Shown here one piece after another: positions 16,708-25,599 of a stretch of 32,500 nucleotides of DNA. This stretch comes from Prorocentrum cordatum (Eukaryota; Sar; Dinophyceae; Prorocentrales; Prorocentraceae). The DNA lies in contig CAUYUJ010020715.1 of NCBI GenBank assembly GCA_963575745.1, positions 1 through 32,500 of the forward strand, written 5' to 3'. Below the pieces are notes generated by a model. It did no database searches, was not told the origin of the DNA, and saw only the letters and a program-made list of their open reading frames with translations. Within the stretch, counting starts at the first letter, position 1, and each line of letters begins with the position of its first letter. The position numbers were made by a program, and so were the translations under genes.

Positions 16708-19700
16708 CCTCCTCCTCCTCCTCCTCCTCCTCCTCCTCCTCCTCCTCCTAGCCGCGCGGCCCAGGTGGACATGCACCAGCGGCCGCTCGGCAGGCGGGGG
16801 AGGCCTCGGGAACCCCGACTTCGAGGCTGGCCCCCACCCGCCCCGATATCGCACTCACCCTTCACTCCACATTTCAGCTTCACATCATTCTTGTTTCTTC
16901 TCGCGCTGCTCGTCTGGGCCCTCACGTCGGCCTGCTTCGTGGGCCAGGACCTCAGCGAGCCAGACTGGATCGTCTGCTGCACAGAGGCGGCGCTCGGCAA
17001 CTCTGGTCTGCTCGTCAGCATTACAGAGAGAGCGTCGGCTGTCAGCGGAGCGAGATTACATCAGCAGACGGCGTGTCAGGCTGTCAGCGGAGCGATTACA
17101 TCAGCAGACGTGATGCGAATCTTGGTGTGGAATCCACTTTCCGTTTCTGATCGAGATCGTGAGTTAGAGATTCTGTATGCCTTCAAATCTTTTGACGTAC
17201 TTGTGCTCATCGGGACTCAACGCAAGTGTTCCCCGAGCGCTCCGTATCATGTGGAAGATCTCCCTGGGTTCAAAGTGGTCCATTGTGGGTGGTCTGCTAA
17301 AGGAGCGCTGACTAACTGTTCTTGTGGCATTGCTTTTTACTTGAACAAAAACACTGTACGTGCACGTGATGTAGTTCGCATCTGGACTGCACCGCCTGAC
17401 ATTCGTGGACGCGCAGCAGCAATACGAGTAAAATCGTTATATGGTGATCTTTCGGTGGTGGCGTTGTACTACCCTCCTCGGTCTCGAGATCCACGCGAGC
17501 AGCAGCAGTTATCGACGACGATTTCACGTGTGACGGACTTTGGGCATCATGTGCTGTCATCTCTTCCGTGTCGTACGTTTCCTGTTGTGGCTACTGATCT
17601 TAATGACGGTATCGGGCTCGTGGGTGGTAAGCACGGTCACGTGATGGTCGAGAGCAAGGCCCTGGGGCCTTACGGAAGGGGAGTCGAACACCAGGCTGGG
17701 GGATTCATGAGAGAACTGGCTGAGACGTACGAGCTGTCGGTTTTAGATACTGTTTTCAGTGGAGGGCCTAGTTATTATGGGGTACCTACGAAGTCGACGA
17801 CGACGGATCGGACTCCCTCGACTTCCCCACCTTCGGCGACGGCGGCTCGTCTGTTTGCAGCGTCAGGGAAAGCTAAGCAGCAGAGTTGTTCATGGATCGA
17901 TCATGTTCTGATACCGTCGTCACACGTGCCGAGTGTACGACGATTCACCCAACCTTTTCGGACGGCACGCCGACTTCAGGCCATTCCTGACAGCCGGCCT
18001 CGAGATCATGTACCATTCATTCTTGAGATTGATTTACGTCCGTGTCATGTCGATCGTGAGGAGCGGAAAAGGTGGGACTTCGTGGGGCTCGGACAGGCAC
18101 TTCGTAGTGAGTTCCATGCTGATGCCTTTCGCCAGTCAGTGGAACGCGCGATCGGCGAGGTTCTTGAGGCAAAGGGATGTGTCTCAGTTGAGCAGCTTGT
18201 CCAAGATGCTGAGTCTCTAGAGGCTGCTTGGCACGAACTAGTCGACCTCCTTCAGCGTCAGGGTTTAAGCATGTTCGAAGCAAGTCCCAGGGCCCTTCCT
18301 GCTGCTTATCAGGAGCTAGCTCGTGAGCGCGTTCGGCTTCTTAGGTTGCGTGGACAGGCTCGGGCTGCGGTTACGGACAATTTAGAAGATGTTCTAGCTC
18401 TGTCGCGTCTGACCCGTCTGTGTCGTGGGCTGCGGAGGCGTCTTCGTCAGCAGCGTGAGGCTCAGCTTGCAGAGGAACTTGCAGATGCTCACGCACGGGG
18501 CCTCATGTCTGAGGAGTGGCGGATCTGTCGACTCATGGCTGGAGCTGGGGTAGGTCCGAGACGGCGTAGGTTTGGACACATAGCTGCCTATACCCCGAGC
18601 ATGCAGGAGTGGGTGGAGGATTTGGCGATGCCGTCGAGCAGTGGGGGAATGTCTGCGAAGCCGATCGACGGGGATAAGTTTTTGGAGCTTGCGTCGAAAT
18701 ACGACACGGCGGATTTTCCGACGACCGAGGAGGTGGAGTGGGGGAGGGCTGATCTGGACAGAATTTCCAAGGGGTTCCGCACTGCTCGTCGTCGTCGCGC
18801 CGCGGTACCGTGGAGCGTGCCGAACGAGGTATGGTCGTTACTTCTTTCTCAGCGCCCTGAGGGGCCAGATCGTGTTGCTGGACTCGGGGCCCCCCAACCT
18901 CGAGGACGGGGTGAGCTAGTTGCGCGGTGGGTAGCAGCTATACTAACTAAAGTTCGACAGCATGGCCGTTTAGTGGCCCAGTGGAATCAGTCATTCACGT
19001 ACCAACTGCCCAAGGACAATGGGAAACTGCGGACCCTGGGAACCCGCCTTCTACATGGGTTATGTTCTTTTGGTAAAATGTGGGTGAAGACGGCCTCCAG
19101 ACGGGCCAGGGACATCCCCTACCACGACTACGGATATTTGCCTCGGCGATCGCGTACGGGAGCTGTGAGGGCCACTGCCGCCCTAACCTGGAGGGCCCAA
19201 CGGGGCCGACTGTCTACGGTGGATACCAAACATGATATGCGAAATGCGTTCGGGTCTGTTCAACACAATACACTTGATGCTGCTGTTGCTCGTATATATG
19301 ATCCTGTTGATGCTGACATCCTTCGTCAGCGCCATCGTGCTGCTTGCTTCATGGTGTGTGCTGAGGGGGAATCGAAGGTCTTTCAGAACTCTGAGGGGAA
19401 CTACATGGGGGACTCAAATGCGGCCACCGTTTTCCAGGAGGCGTTCGCGCCGCCGATCCGTGCCTGGCAGGAGGCGCACCACAGCGACCAGGCCAGCCAG
19501 CTGCAGGGAGTGTGTACCATCTCGGGGACACGCTGCGATTTGTCTCTGAGAATTTTTGCTGACGACGTCAATAAGACCCACGTCGTCCAGGATCTTACCA
19601 GTGCACGTCGTATCATTTACAAGCCTGACAGACTGTTGAACTCTCAGCTGTCGCCTCACGGGATCTACCAGAGTGATGGGAAAAAGCAAGTTCTGCCACA

Positions 19701-22107
19701 CTACGTCGGGCATGGTGCCAACCGCTTCACACGAGCAGCGTTTCAGGCTGGGGATAATCTACCAGGGCTCGTCCTGCCTGTGGTGCCGTTCCTGGGTACT
19801 TTGTTCGAGTCTTCGGGTTCCTGGAGCTCCGAGGTGTCTGCTCGCTGTGCCGCTGTTGTCAGAGGGTGGGCCCACATGAGACGCTTCTGGACGGAATGTA
19901 CGGCCTGGCGTTCGAAGAAAATGGCTTTTCGTAGCAACGTGATCGGGGCGGCGGTGTCTGGACTCACGGCCGTGGTGCTCTCAGAGTCTCAAGAGGCCCG
20001 ATTGGACTCCATCGTTCTTAAGTACCTGAAGGTGTTGCTGGGGGGCGTTGCTGTTAAGGTTCCGATGGTCGCGGCTGACGGGTCCGAGCATGTTGTGATC
20101 CGAACCCCTCCGGCCATCCAGATCTGGAAACGTGCGGGTCTTGTTCCGATTCCCTTGGAGCTACGGGTTCAGAGACTTAAGGAGTGGCAGAAGGTGGCGA
20201 GGTCCCCCGTCTGGCACGTCCAGCAGCTCACTGCGGTCTTTGGGAAGCTCGACTTTGAGGCCCCGACGCCGTCGCCCTTCGAGTGGTTTCCCTCGGCTCA
20301 GGTTCACCTCCAGGACACGTCGAAGACCAATCCGTGGGCCCGTCAGTTTTTTCGGGACCTCGAGTACCTCGGGCACACGGAGGAGGGGAGGAATGTCTTG
20401 GAGTTGACGGGCGGGGACTACCTAAACGTGTTCAGAAATGACCAGGATGCGTTTCATGCGTTTCAGAAGTTCGATGTCCAGCAGCTGAGGGCCGAATGGC
20501 TCCTTCGTGAGGTTCCTGTTGCCGAGGCCCCTCCTGACCCAGGTGAGCTCGCTGCGGGCGATCACGTCTGCACCCTGCTTACGGGAGACGGGCTTTCATG
20601 CGATCGTCGCTTTCAAACTCGTCGTGCGCTTCTTGCTCACCAGCGCCAGGCCTCGGGTGGCCAACACGGGGTCCCTTCGCTGGTCTCTAAGCTCGTGGTT
20701 ACGAATCAATGTATCGCTTGTTCGTCGACCTTTCGATGCCGTGACACCGCTGTTCGACACCTCGTGAATGCGTACCAGTATGGGCGTTGCCGCGTGGACT
20801 CTTCGAAGTATGATCCTCCGATTGTGGACCCAGATATCAGGATATGTCCCCAATGTCAGGAGTCGTTTGAGTCTCTCGAGCAGTTGCAGAGGCACTTAGT
20901 CTCACACTTGCCACTTCCACTACCAGAGTTTGTGTGGTATGTTCTCGGCGGTCCCTGCTGCGAGCTCGTCCGTCGTGAGCGAGTCCAGCAGGCGTCGGCC
21001 TCCACCCGCGTCCGAGGGACGAGGAGACCGCGTGGCGAAGAAGGGCGCGCAGCGGCAGGGGAAGCAGCGCGTGCCCAAGGAAGAGCTCGAACAGCTGGAG
21101 ACGCTAGAGTTGGAGCAGATCAAGCGTATCGTTCCAGTGGTCATGAAATTGTTGCTAAATGTGACGATGAGGCAGCGGCAGTCAGAAGCAGTCTTGCTGG
21201 TCACGCTGGTGATGCCAGAGAATGCGATCCCCGTTCAGAGGAGCAGGGCACGCGTCAAGGCGTGGGTGGAGTCCGCTCAAGACCTTCGCGCCCGACAGAA
21301 GGAAGAAGACATCGCCCAGACGGGCACCATCTCCCTCGCGTGCTTGGTCGGCCTGACGGAGGGGTGCACAGAGGCGGGCCAGTCGGTAGGCGCCGCCAAT
21401 GCAGGCAAGCTCGCAGCGTGGCGCCAGGAGGTGTCAGCGCTGAGCCTGCCCGAGGTCTCGCAGAAGTACCCGTTCGCCAAGGTGCAGACAGCCCACAAGA
21501 GCGACACCGTCAAGATCTTGATGACAGCGGATCCTTCCTTGCACGTGTTAATCGACTGCTTGGTGCAGCTGGGGGCGGAGAAAAAGGTCGGGGTGGCGCC
21601 GATGAACCATATGGAGCGGGTGCTACAATCGTTTCTGATGGATGGCGAGATGGACGCATAAATGTTCATGGTGAGAAGTTCGATTGCAGCCGCAGGACAC
21701 GAACATTTGCTTCCCGCCGAAATTTGCCCCGCCAGATTTTGCCTCCCGCGCGGCTGCCGCCATCGCCATCATTATCATCAGCATTCGACTCGAATGATGA
21801 AGCTTCTGCGACGGCATCTGCTCGTCCTCCCTTGTCACGATGTACTGCGACGTCCAGCGACGTGAGGGTGCGTGCATCGTGTGCTTCGAGGGCGTCGGGA
21901 ACTCAGACTTCGGGGTCCTTGAGGGCGAGGCGTGAGGCTCGCCCGCCTGCCGCCGCTGAGGCCGCCGTTTCTTCCTCTCCTCCTCCTCCTCCTCCTCCTT
22001 CTAAACGGGCTAGGAAGCACCAGGACGCTGTTCGGGTTTTTCGGAGTGCGGGCTTCGGCGAGAGCCTGTCGGGGTCCGCGGCCCGTCTCCTGGGGTACAG
22101 TGTGTAG
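16642..22107 (+). CDS. Non-LTR retroelement polyprotein: EEP endonuclease, reverse transcriptase, zinc fingers
   Basis: An uninterrupted 1821-codon frame. Such proteins nick target DNA and copy their RNA into it. Residues 1-157 are probably not original: the ATG at 16642 lies in a dispersed repeat, poly-Pro comes from (CCT)n, and a small duplication follows. The likely authentic start is Met158 (17113), opening MRILVWNPLSVSDRD. EEP domain about 158-460: D319-x-N321 in ATDLNDG, D420 in WIDHVLIP, D455-H456 in RDHVP; the usual Glu motif is replaced by GTQ at 191-193. A basic linker precedes the RT (about 720-1090): motif A DMRNAF with D865 and motif C FADD with D974-D975. Three Cys/His fingers follow, the last a perfect C2H2: C1402, C1405, H1418, H1422. 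From about residue 1432 (20937) composition changes and another frame (20939-21661) looks coding. Residues from about 1715 again resemble retroelement codon use, ending SGSAARLLGYSV. Codon use is less G/C-ending than in UXS. Confidence 0.88.
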   Translation: MKRELGGRVYSNIVDEPWVCTGPPPPPPPPPPPPPPSRAAQVDMHQRPLGRRGRPREPRLRGWPPPAPISHSPFTPHFSFTSFLFLLALLVWALTSACFVGQDLSEPDWIVCCTEAALGNSGLLVSITERASAVSGARLHQQTACQAVSGAITSADVMRILVWNPLSVSDRDRELEILYAFKSFDVLVLIGTQRKCSPSAPYHVEDLPGFKVVHCGWSAKGALTNCSCGIAFYLNKNTVRARDVVRIWTAPPDIRGRAAAIRVKSLYGDLSVVALYYPPRSRDPREQQQLSTTISRVTDFGHHVLSSLPCRTFPVVATDLNDGIGLVGGKHGHVMVESKALGPYGRGVEHQAGGFMRELAETYELSVLDTVFSGGPSYYGVPTKSTTTDRTPSTSPPSATAARLFAASGKAKQQSCSWIDHVLIPSSHVPSVRRFTQPFRTARRLQAIPDSRPRDHVPFILEIDLRPCHVDREERKRWDFVGLGQALRSEFHADAFRQSVERAIGEVLEAKGCVSVEQLVQDAESLEAAWHELVDLLQRQGLSMFEASPRALPAAYQELARERVRLLRLRGQARAAVTDNLEDVLALSRLTRLCRGLRRRLRQQREAQLAEELADAHARGLMSEEWRICRLMAGAGVGPRRRRFGHIAAYTPSMQEWVEDLAMPSSSGGMSAKPIDGDKFLELASKYDTADFPTTEEVEWGRADLDRISKGFRTARRRRAAVPWSVPNEVWSLLLSQRPEGPDRVAGLGAPQPRGRGELVARWVAAILTKVRQHGRLVAQWNQSFTYQLPKDNGKLRTLGTRLLHGLCSFGKMWVKTASRRARDIPYHDYGYLPRRSRTGAVRATAALTWRAQRGRLSTVDTKHDMRNAFGSVQHNTLDAAVARIYDPVDADILRQRHRAACFMVCAEGESKVFQNSEGNYMGDSNAATVFQEAFAPPIRAWQEAHHSDQASQLQGVCTISGTRCDLSLRIFADDVNKTHVVQDLTSARRIIYKPDRLLNSQLSPHGIYQSDGKKQVLPHYVGHGANRFTRAAFQAGDNLPGLVLPVVPFLGTLFESSGSWSSEVSARCAAVVRGWAHMRRFWTECTAWRSKKMAFRSNVIGAAVSGLTAVVLSESQEARLDSIVLKYLKVLLGGVAVKVPMVAADGSEHVVIRTPPAIQIWKRAGLVPIPLELRVQRLKEWQKVARSPVWHVQQLTAVFGKLDFEAPTPSPFEWFPSAQVHLQDTSKTNPWARQFFRDLEYLGHTEEGRNVLELTGGDYLNVFRNDQDAFHAFQKFDVQQLRAEWLLREVPVAEAPPDPGELAAGDHVCTLLTGDGLSCDRRFQTRRALLAHQRQASGGQHGVPSLVSKLVVTNQCIACSSTFRCRDTAVRHLVNAYQYGRCRVDSSKYDPPIVDPDIRICPQCQESFESLEQLQRHLVSHLPLPLPEFVWYVLGGPCCELVRRERVQQASASTRVRGTRRPRGEEGRAAAGEAARAQGRARTAGDARVGADQAYRSSGHEIVAKCDDEAAAVRSSLAGHAGDARECDPRSEEQGTRQGVGGVRSRPSRPTEGRRHRPDGHHLPRVLGRPDGGVHRGGPVGRRRQCRQARSVAPGGVSAEPARGLAEVPVRQGADSPQERHRQDLDDSGSFLARVNRLLGAAGGGEKGRGGADEPYGAGATIVSDGWRDGRINVHGEKFDCSRRTRTFASRRNLPRQILPPARLPPSPSLSSAFDSNDEASATASARPPLSRCTATSSDVRVRASCASRASGTQTSGSLRARREARPPAAAEAAVSSSPPPPPPPSKRARKHQDAVRVFRSAGFGESLSGSAARLLGYSV
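16708..16749 (+). repeat. (CCT)14 microsatellite
   Basis: About 14 perfect CCT units, read as poly-Pro in the retroelement frame. It follows the tail of composite repeat copy C, as the tracts after the tails at 4252 and 27627 do. Confidence 0.95.
17039..17110 (+). repeat. Short imperfect tandem duplication
   Basis: CTGTCAGCGGAGCGAGATTA (17039) and CTGTCAGCGGAGCGATTACA (17081) each end CATCAGCAGACG. The duplication lies immediately before the likely authentic ATG at 17113. It may be a slippage product or a scar where the retroelement joins the repeat. Confidence 0.7.
20939..21661 (+). CDS. Hypothetical protein nested in the retroelement 3' part
   Basis: ATG at 20939, TAA at 21659, 240 codons, in a different frame from the retroelement. 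I do not recognise a family. The N-terminal 45 residues are Ser/Pro/Arg-rich. A hydrophobic helix-rich stretch follows (RIVPVVMKLLLNVTMRQRQ), then charged and mixed segments ending with HMERVLQSFLM. Codons are strongly G/C-ending, unlike the flanking retroelement codons, so this frame rather than the overlapping one is probably translated here. It could be an accessory frame of the retroelement, a captured host exon, or part of an inserted segment of about 0.85 kb, since retroelement-like codon use resumes near 21785. GTATGT at 20937 and ATCATCAG at 21781 resemble intron ends, but removing that interval would shift the retroelement frame to an early stop. Confidence 0.5.
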   Translation: MFSAVPAASSSVVSESSRRRPPPASEGRGDRVAKKGAQRQGKQRVPKEELEQLETLELEQIKRIVPVVMKLLLNVTMRQRQSEAVLLVTLVMPENAIPVQRSRARVKAWVESAQDLRARQKEEDIAQTGTISLACLVGLTEGCTEAGQSVGAANAGKLAAWRQEVSALSLPEVSQKYPFAKVQTAHKSDTVKILMTADPSLHVLIDCLVQLGAEKKVGVAPMNHMERVLQSFLMDGEMDA

Positions 22108-22245
22108 TGCGTGTTGTGCCTAGGGTTTTGAAACTCTGTTAGGCTTCAGGGCGGGCTGGAGGCCCGAATTCGCGGCAGTTATGTCGGTCCTAGGGCGCTT
22201 GATTCACTTCGGATAAACTATTGGCCCCCAGAGGTGTCTGTCTGT
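22108..22245 (+). other. Probable 3' untranslated region of the retroelement
   Basis: After the TAG at 22105-22107 come about 140 bases of non-repetitive sequence (GTGCCTAGGGTTTTGAAACT, GGGCGCTTGATTCACTTCGG) ending GTGTCTGTCTGTCCTCC in a TCC tract. A short unique tail followed by a simple repeat is a common 3' arrangement in non-LTR elements. Confidence 0.45.
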
Positions 22246-22279
22246 CCTCCTCCTCCTCCTCCTCCTCCTGCTCCTCCTC
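22246..22279 (+). repeat. Short (CCT)n tract after the retroelement
   Basis: About 11 CCT units with one CTG interruption. It may be the element's 3' microsatellite tail or its target. Confidence 0.85.
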
Positions 22280-22322
22280 CCTGCGGCGGAGAGAACAGAA
22301 GCAGCCTGCTCCTCGACAGGCG

Positions 22323-22709
22323 ATGCGGGACGCTGTGAGGCGCCCAGCCTCCTTCCAGTCGCTCGCGGAGGCCGCGTGCAGAGAGGTCGGAGAGGTGTAC
22401 AACCCAGACGCGGTGGTGCACAGGTTGGCAATGGAGGGCGATAATGCTGCTGATGCTGTTGATGATGATGATGATGATGATGACGACGATGATGATGATG
22501 ATGATGATGATAATACTGCTGATGATGATGATGCGCATGATGATGGTGATGTTGTTGATGATGTTGATGCTGCTGCTGGTGATGCTGATCATGATGATGA
22601 TGATGCTGCTGATGATATTGATGATGATGATGATGATGATGATGATGACGATGAGGATGATGATGATGATGTTGATGCTGACGCGCATGAGACATGGTGG
22701 TGGCGGTGA
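22323..22709 (+). CDS. Possible coding segment running into poly-Asp, unrecognised
   Basis: In the frame with ATG at 22323 the first 40 codons read MRDAVRRPASFQSLAEAACR, then a short Glu/Val/Tyr/Asn/Asp/His segment and MEGDNAADAV, with G/C-ending codons. It then enters a long run of Asp from GAT repeats and stops at 22709. It may be a real exon with an acidic tail or a chance frame next to a microsatellite. No splice site is assigned. Confidence 0.22.
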   Translation: MRDAVRRPASFQSLAEAACREVGEVYNPDAVVHRLAMEGDNAADAVDDDDDDDDDDDDDDDDDNTADDDDAHDDGDVVDDVDAAAGDADHDDDDAADDIDDDDDDDDDDDEDDDDDVDADAHETWWWR

Positions 22710-22837
22710 TGGTGATGGTGATGGTGATGATGATGCTTGTGATGGTGATGGTGGTGGAGGTGATAATGATGATGAGGGTGACGATGATAATGATGATGAT
22801 GCTGATGATGTTGATGATGCTAGCCATAGTGATGTTG

Positions 22838-22890
<53 letters not shown>

Positions 22891-23036
22891 AATGATGCTG
22901 CTGATGATGATGATGGTGATGATGCTGGTGGTGGTGATGGTGACGGTGATAGTGACGACGACGTTAACAAGGATGATGATGGTGGTGGTGATGGTGATGG
23001 TGATGGTGATGATGATGATGATGATGAGGAGGATTA
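22458..23036 (+). repeat. (GAT)n microsatellite block 1
   Basis: GATGATGAT units with frequent GGT, GCT and GTT substitutions over nearly 580 bases. Frames read poly-Asp, poly-Met or, on the other strand, poly-His, poly-Ile and poly-Ser. All long open frames here are compositional. Confidence 0.95.
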
Positions 23037-23429
23037 GGAAAAGGAAGAAGAGAAGTTGGATGACGAGGACACGATGATGCGGAAGAGGACGAGGACTAGG
23101 CGAAGGATGAGGAGAAGATTGAGGCGGAGGGCAAGGGAGGAGGAGGAGGAGGAAGAAACGAGGACTAGTTGGGATTTGGCATCGGATGCCGAGGATGAAG
23201 AGGATGACGAGAATATGGAGGAGGAGGTGGAGAATGGTAAGAAGAGGAAGGGGGGAGGGAGAGGAAGGGGAGACGATTGAGTGGGACGAGACGGAGGGAC
23301 AGTGGGTGGAGAACGAGGAGAGCATGGACAAACAGAAGCATCAGAAGGCGGAGGGGACCTCGAGGATGATTATGACCCGACACATGGTGAGGATGATGAG
23401 GATGAGGATCAGCTGGGTGATGATGTCGA
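23037..23429 (+). repeat. Purine-rich GGA/GAA spacer between GAT blocks
   Basis: Mostly GAGGA, GGAAGA and GACGAG words, continuous in composition with the blocks on both sides. No gene recognised. Confidence 0.7.
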
Positions 23430-23444
23430 TGATGTTGATGGTAG

Positions 23445-23483
<39 letters not shown>

Positions 23484-23577
23484 CGGTGGTGGTGGTGATG
23501 GTGATGACGACGCTGGTGACGACGATTGTCATGATGATGGTGATGGTGATGGCGGTGGTGGTTTTGACGATGCTGAA

Positions 23578-23647
<70 letters not shown>

Positions 23648-23945
23648 GTCATGATGAGGAGGAGGATGGTGATGTTGATGATGATGATGATGGTGATGCT
23701 GATGACGATGATGATGATGATGATGATGATGCTGATGATGATGATGATGATGATGATGATACTGATGATGATGATGATGACGATGATGCTGATGATGATG
23801 ATGATGATGGTGGTGACGATTGTGGTGGTGACGATCTTGATGATGATGAGTATGCCTCCGCTGATGCTGGCCCTGATGACGACGGTGACGAAAACGACGA
23901 TGACGACGATATTGATGAGGGGCATGGTCATGTTCATGATCATGA
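23430..23945 (+). repeat. (GAT)n microsatellite block 2
   Basis: A second GATGATGAT block, perfect over about 70 bases at 23575-23645 and interrupted elsewhere by GGT, GCT and GAC. It ends near GTTCATGATCATGACTAG. Confidence 0.95.
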
Positions 23946-24680
23946 CTAGGTGATTGATGGTGGTGATGATGACGACAATGATGATGAGGATGGGGATGGT
24001 GGTGGTGGTGTTTTCGGTGGTAGTGATTACAATGATGAGCTGGACGAGGAGCGGCAGATGGAGGGGGAGGGGGGAGGGAGGGATATGAGAGAAGAGGATA
24101 CTGCATACGAAAAAACATGTCAATGACGATGGCGGCAGTGACGGCGACGATTCTGATGGATGGTGGTGGTGACGCTGTGGATGACGTTGATGATGGCGGG
24201 TGGACTATGAGGAGGATGAGGAGAAGGAGGAGGGGACCGATACTGGAGAGGACGGATGGCGATCATTATCAGCAGGAGGGGGAAGGATGGGGAGAGGACT
24301 GGAATAGGGTGAGGCAGATGATGTGAATAATGAGGAGGTGGTGGTTGAGGGCACAGGGGTTGGAAGGAAGGACATGGAGTGATTGGAGAAGGACACGGAT
24401 GAAGGGCGGAGAGTGCGCGTGGGGAGGAGGAGGAGGAGTTGAAGGAGGAGGAGGAGGAAGAGGAAGAAGAGTGTCAGGGAGGTGGATGGGGAGAGCGATT
24501 TGTTATGGGGAGGATGAAGCAGAGGAGGTCGAGGAGGAGATGGCGGGTGCAGGGCAGAGGGAGGAGGGGATATCTCGATGGCGCGCAGGCTTGTCACGGA
24601 GCTCGCTCAGGTGGCCGTCGCGGTTGTCACATGATGCGATGCGTCCGCGCAGGCCTGCCAGTGGCGATCCTCTCTTCGTC
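23946..24680 (+). repeat. Decaying GAT then GGA-rich tract
   Basis: GAT and GGT triplets decline and GGA/GAG words dominate from about 24190 to 24545. Open frames in all phases reflect composition. Nothing supports a gene. Confidence 0.65.
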
Positions 24681-25082
24681 GACCTCATCCTCCTCCCTGT
24701 TCTCCTCATGCTCCTCTCGATCCTCCTCCCGCTCCTCCTCCCTTCCCCTCCCCATGCTCCTCCCGCTCCTCCCCCTCCCTCTCCCCCTCCCCTCTGCGTC
24801 CTCTTTCTCCTTCCTCTTGCACCGCTTTTTCCCTTCCCTCTTTCCTCGTCCACCCCCTTCCATCCTCCCCCTCTTCCTCCTTATCCTCCTCCTTCTCCTC
24901 CTCCTCCTCCCTCCTCCTCCTCCTCCTCCTCCTCCTCCTCCTCTCCCCCTCCTCCTCCTCCTCCTCGTCCTTCTCCTCCTCCTCCTCCTTTTCCTCCTCC
25001 TCCTCCTCCTCCTCGTCCTCCTCCTCCTCCTCCTCCTCCCCCTCCTCCTCCTCCTCCTTGTTCTCCTCCTCCTCCTCCTCCA
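24681..25082 (+). repeat. Long (TCC)n tract
   Basis: About 400 bases of TCC with TTC, CCC and CGT interruptions, perfect in the right half. The strand changes from purine-rich to pyrimidine-rich within about 100 bases of 24600. Confidence 0.95.
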
Positions 25083-25261
25083 GGGCGTCGGGCCGTGGCA
25101 TCCCGCGTGCTCCGTGCCTAACCCTGGGCGGGGCGGTGGCGCAGACCGCGCGACGGGGTTGCGCCTCGGGCCCGTGCTGGGCGGCCAAAGAGCAGGGTGG
25201 CCGCTGCTGCGGCCGCTGCTGCCGCTGCTGCTGCTGCTGCTTCCACCGAGGGTCAGGGGAA

Positions 25262-25362
25262 GGAAGGCGAGCAGGAGGAGGAGGAGGAGGAGGAGGAGGA
25301 GGAGGACGACGACGAGGAGGACGAGGAGGTCGAGGAGGAGTAGGAGGAGGAGGAGGAGGACC
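25262..25362 (+). repeat. (GGA)n tract
   Basis: GGA/GAC triplets such as AGGAGGAGGAGGAGGACGAC. With the TCC tract ending at 25082, it brackets about 180 GC-rich bases that include a CTG run. The two tracts are complementary and could fold on each other. Confidence 0.9.
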
Positions 25363-25379
25363 GGTGTTTCTGATGAGTT

Positions 25380-25520
25380 TCGGTCTTTGTTTGCCCTATT
25401 TCCAACCCTCCTGTGCTGGGTTCCCGTTTTGAATCGAGGAATGCGGTCTCCGTCCTCCACCTCCCGCCTCCCGTCTCCTCTCGCCTCCTCTCGCCTCCTG
25501 CCTCCTGCCTGCCTGCCTCC
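25380..25520 (-). repeat. Conserved end of satellite element, inverted copy
   Basis: CCAACCCTCC, GGGTT, GTTTTGAAT and CGCCTCCCG on the plus strand correspond, reverse-complemented, to the non-repeated terminus at 3271-3373. About 75 bases of C-rich CTCCTGCCTG sequence separate it from the array. Confidence 0.65.
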
Positions 25521-25599
25521 TGCCTCGTGCCCGGTCGTCCTGGCTTTGGGGCATCCCTGGGGTGCTGCGAACTGCGAGCCTGGGCTGCTGGGGGGGGGG

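Noticed and set aside
20937-21781. GT...AG intron in the retroelement gene
   Set aside because: The ends look acceptable, but the interval is 845 bases, so splicing would shift the frame to a stop within a few codons. The interval also contains its own coding-like frame. Kept only as an alternative.
22204-24123. Poly-His, poly-Ile, poly-Met and poly-Asp frames over the GAT blocks
   Set aside because: Pure translation of GAT/ATC triplets. Apart from the low-confidence segment starting at 22323, nothing non-repetitive is included.
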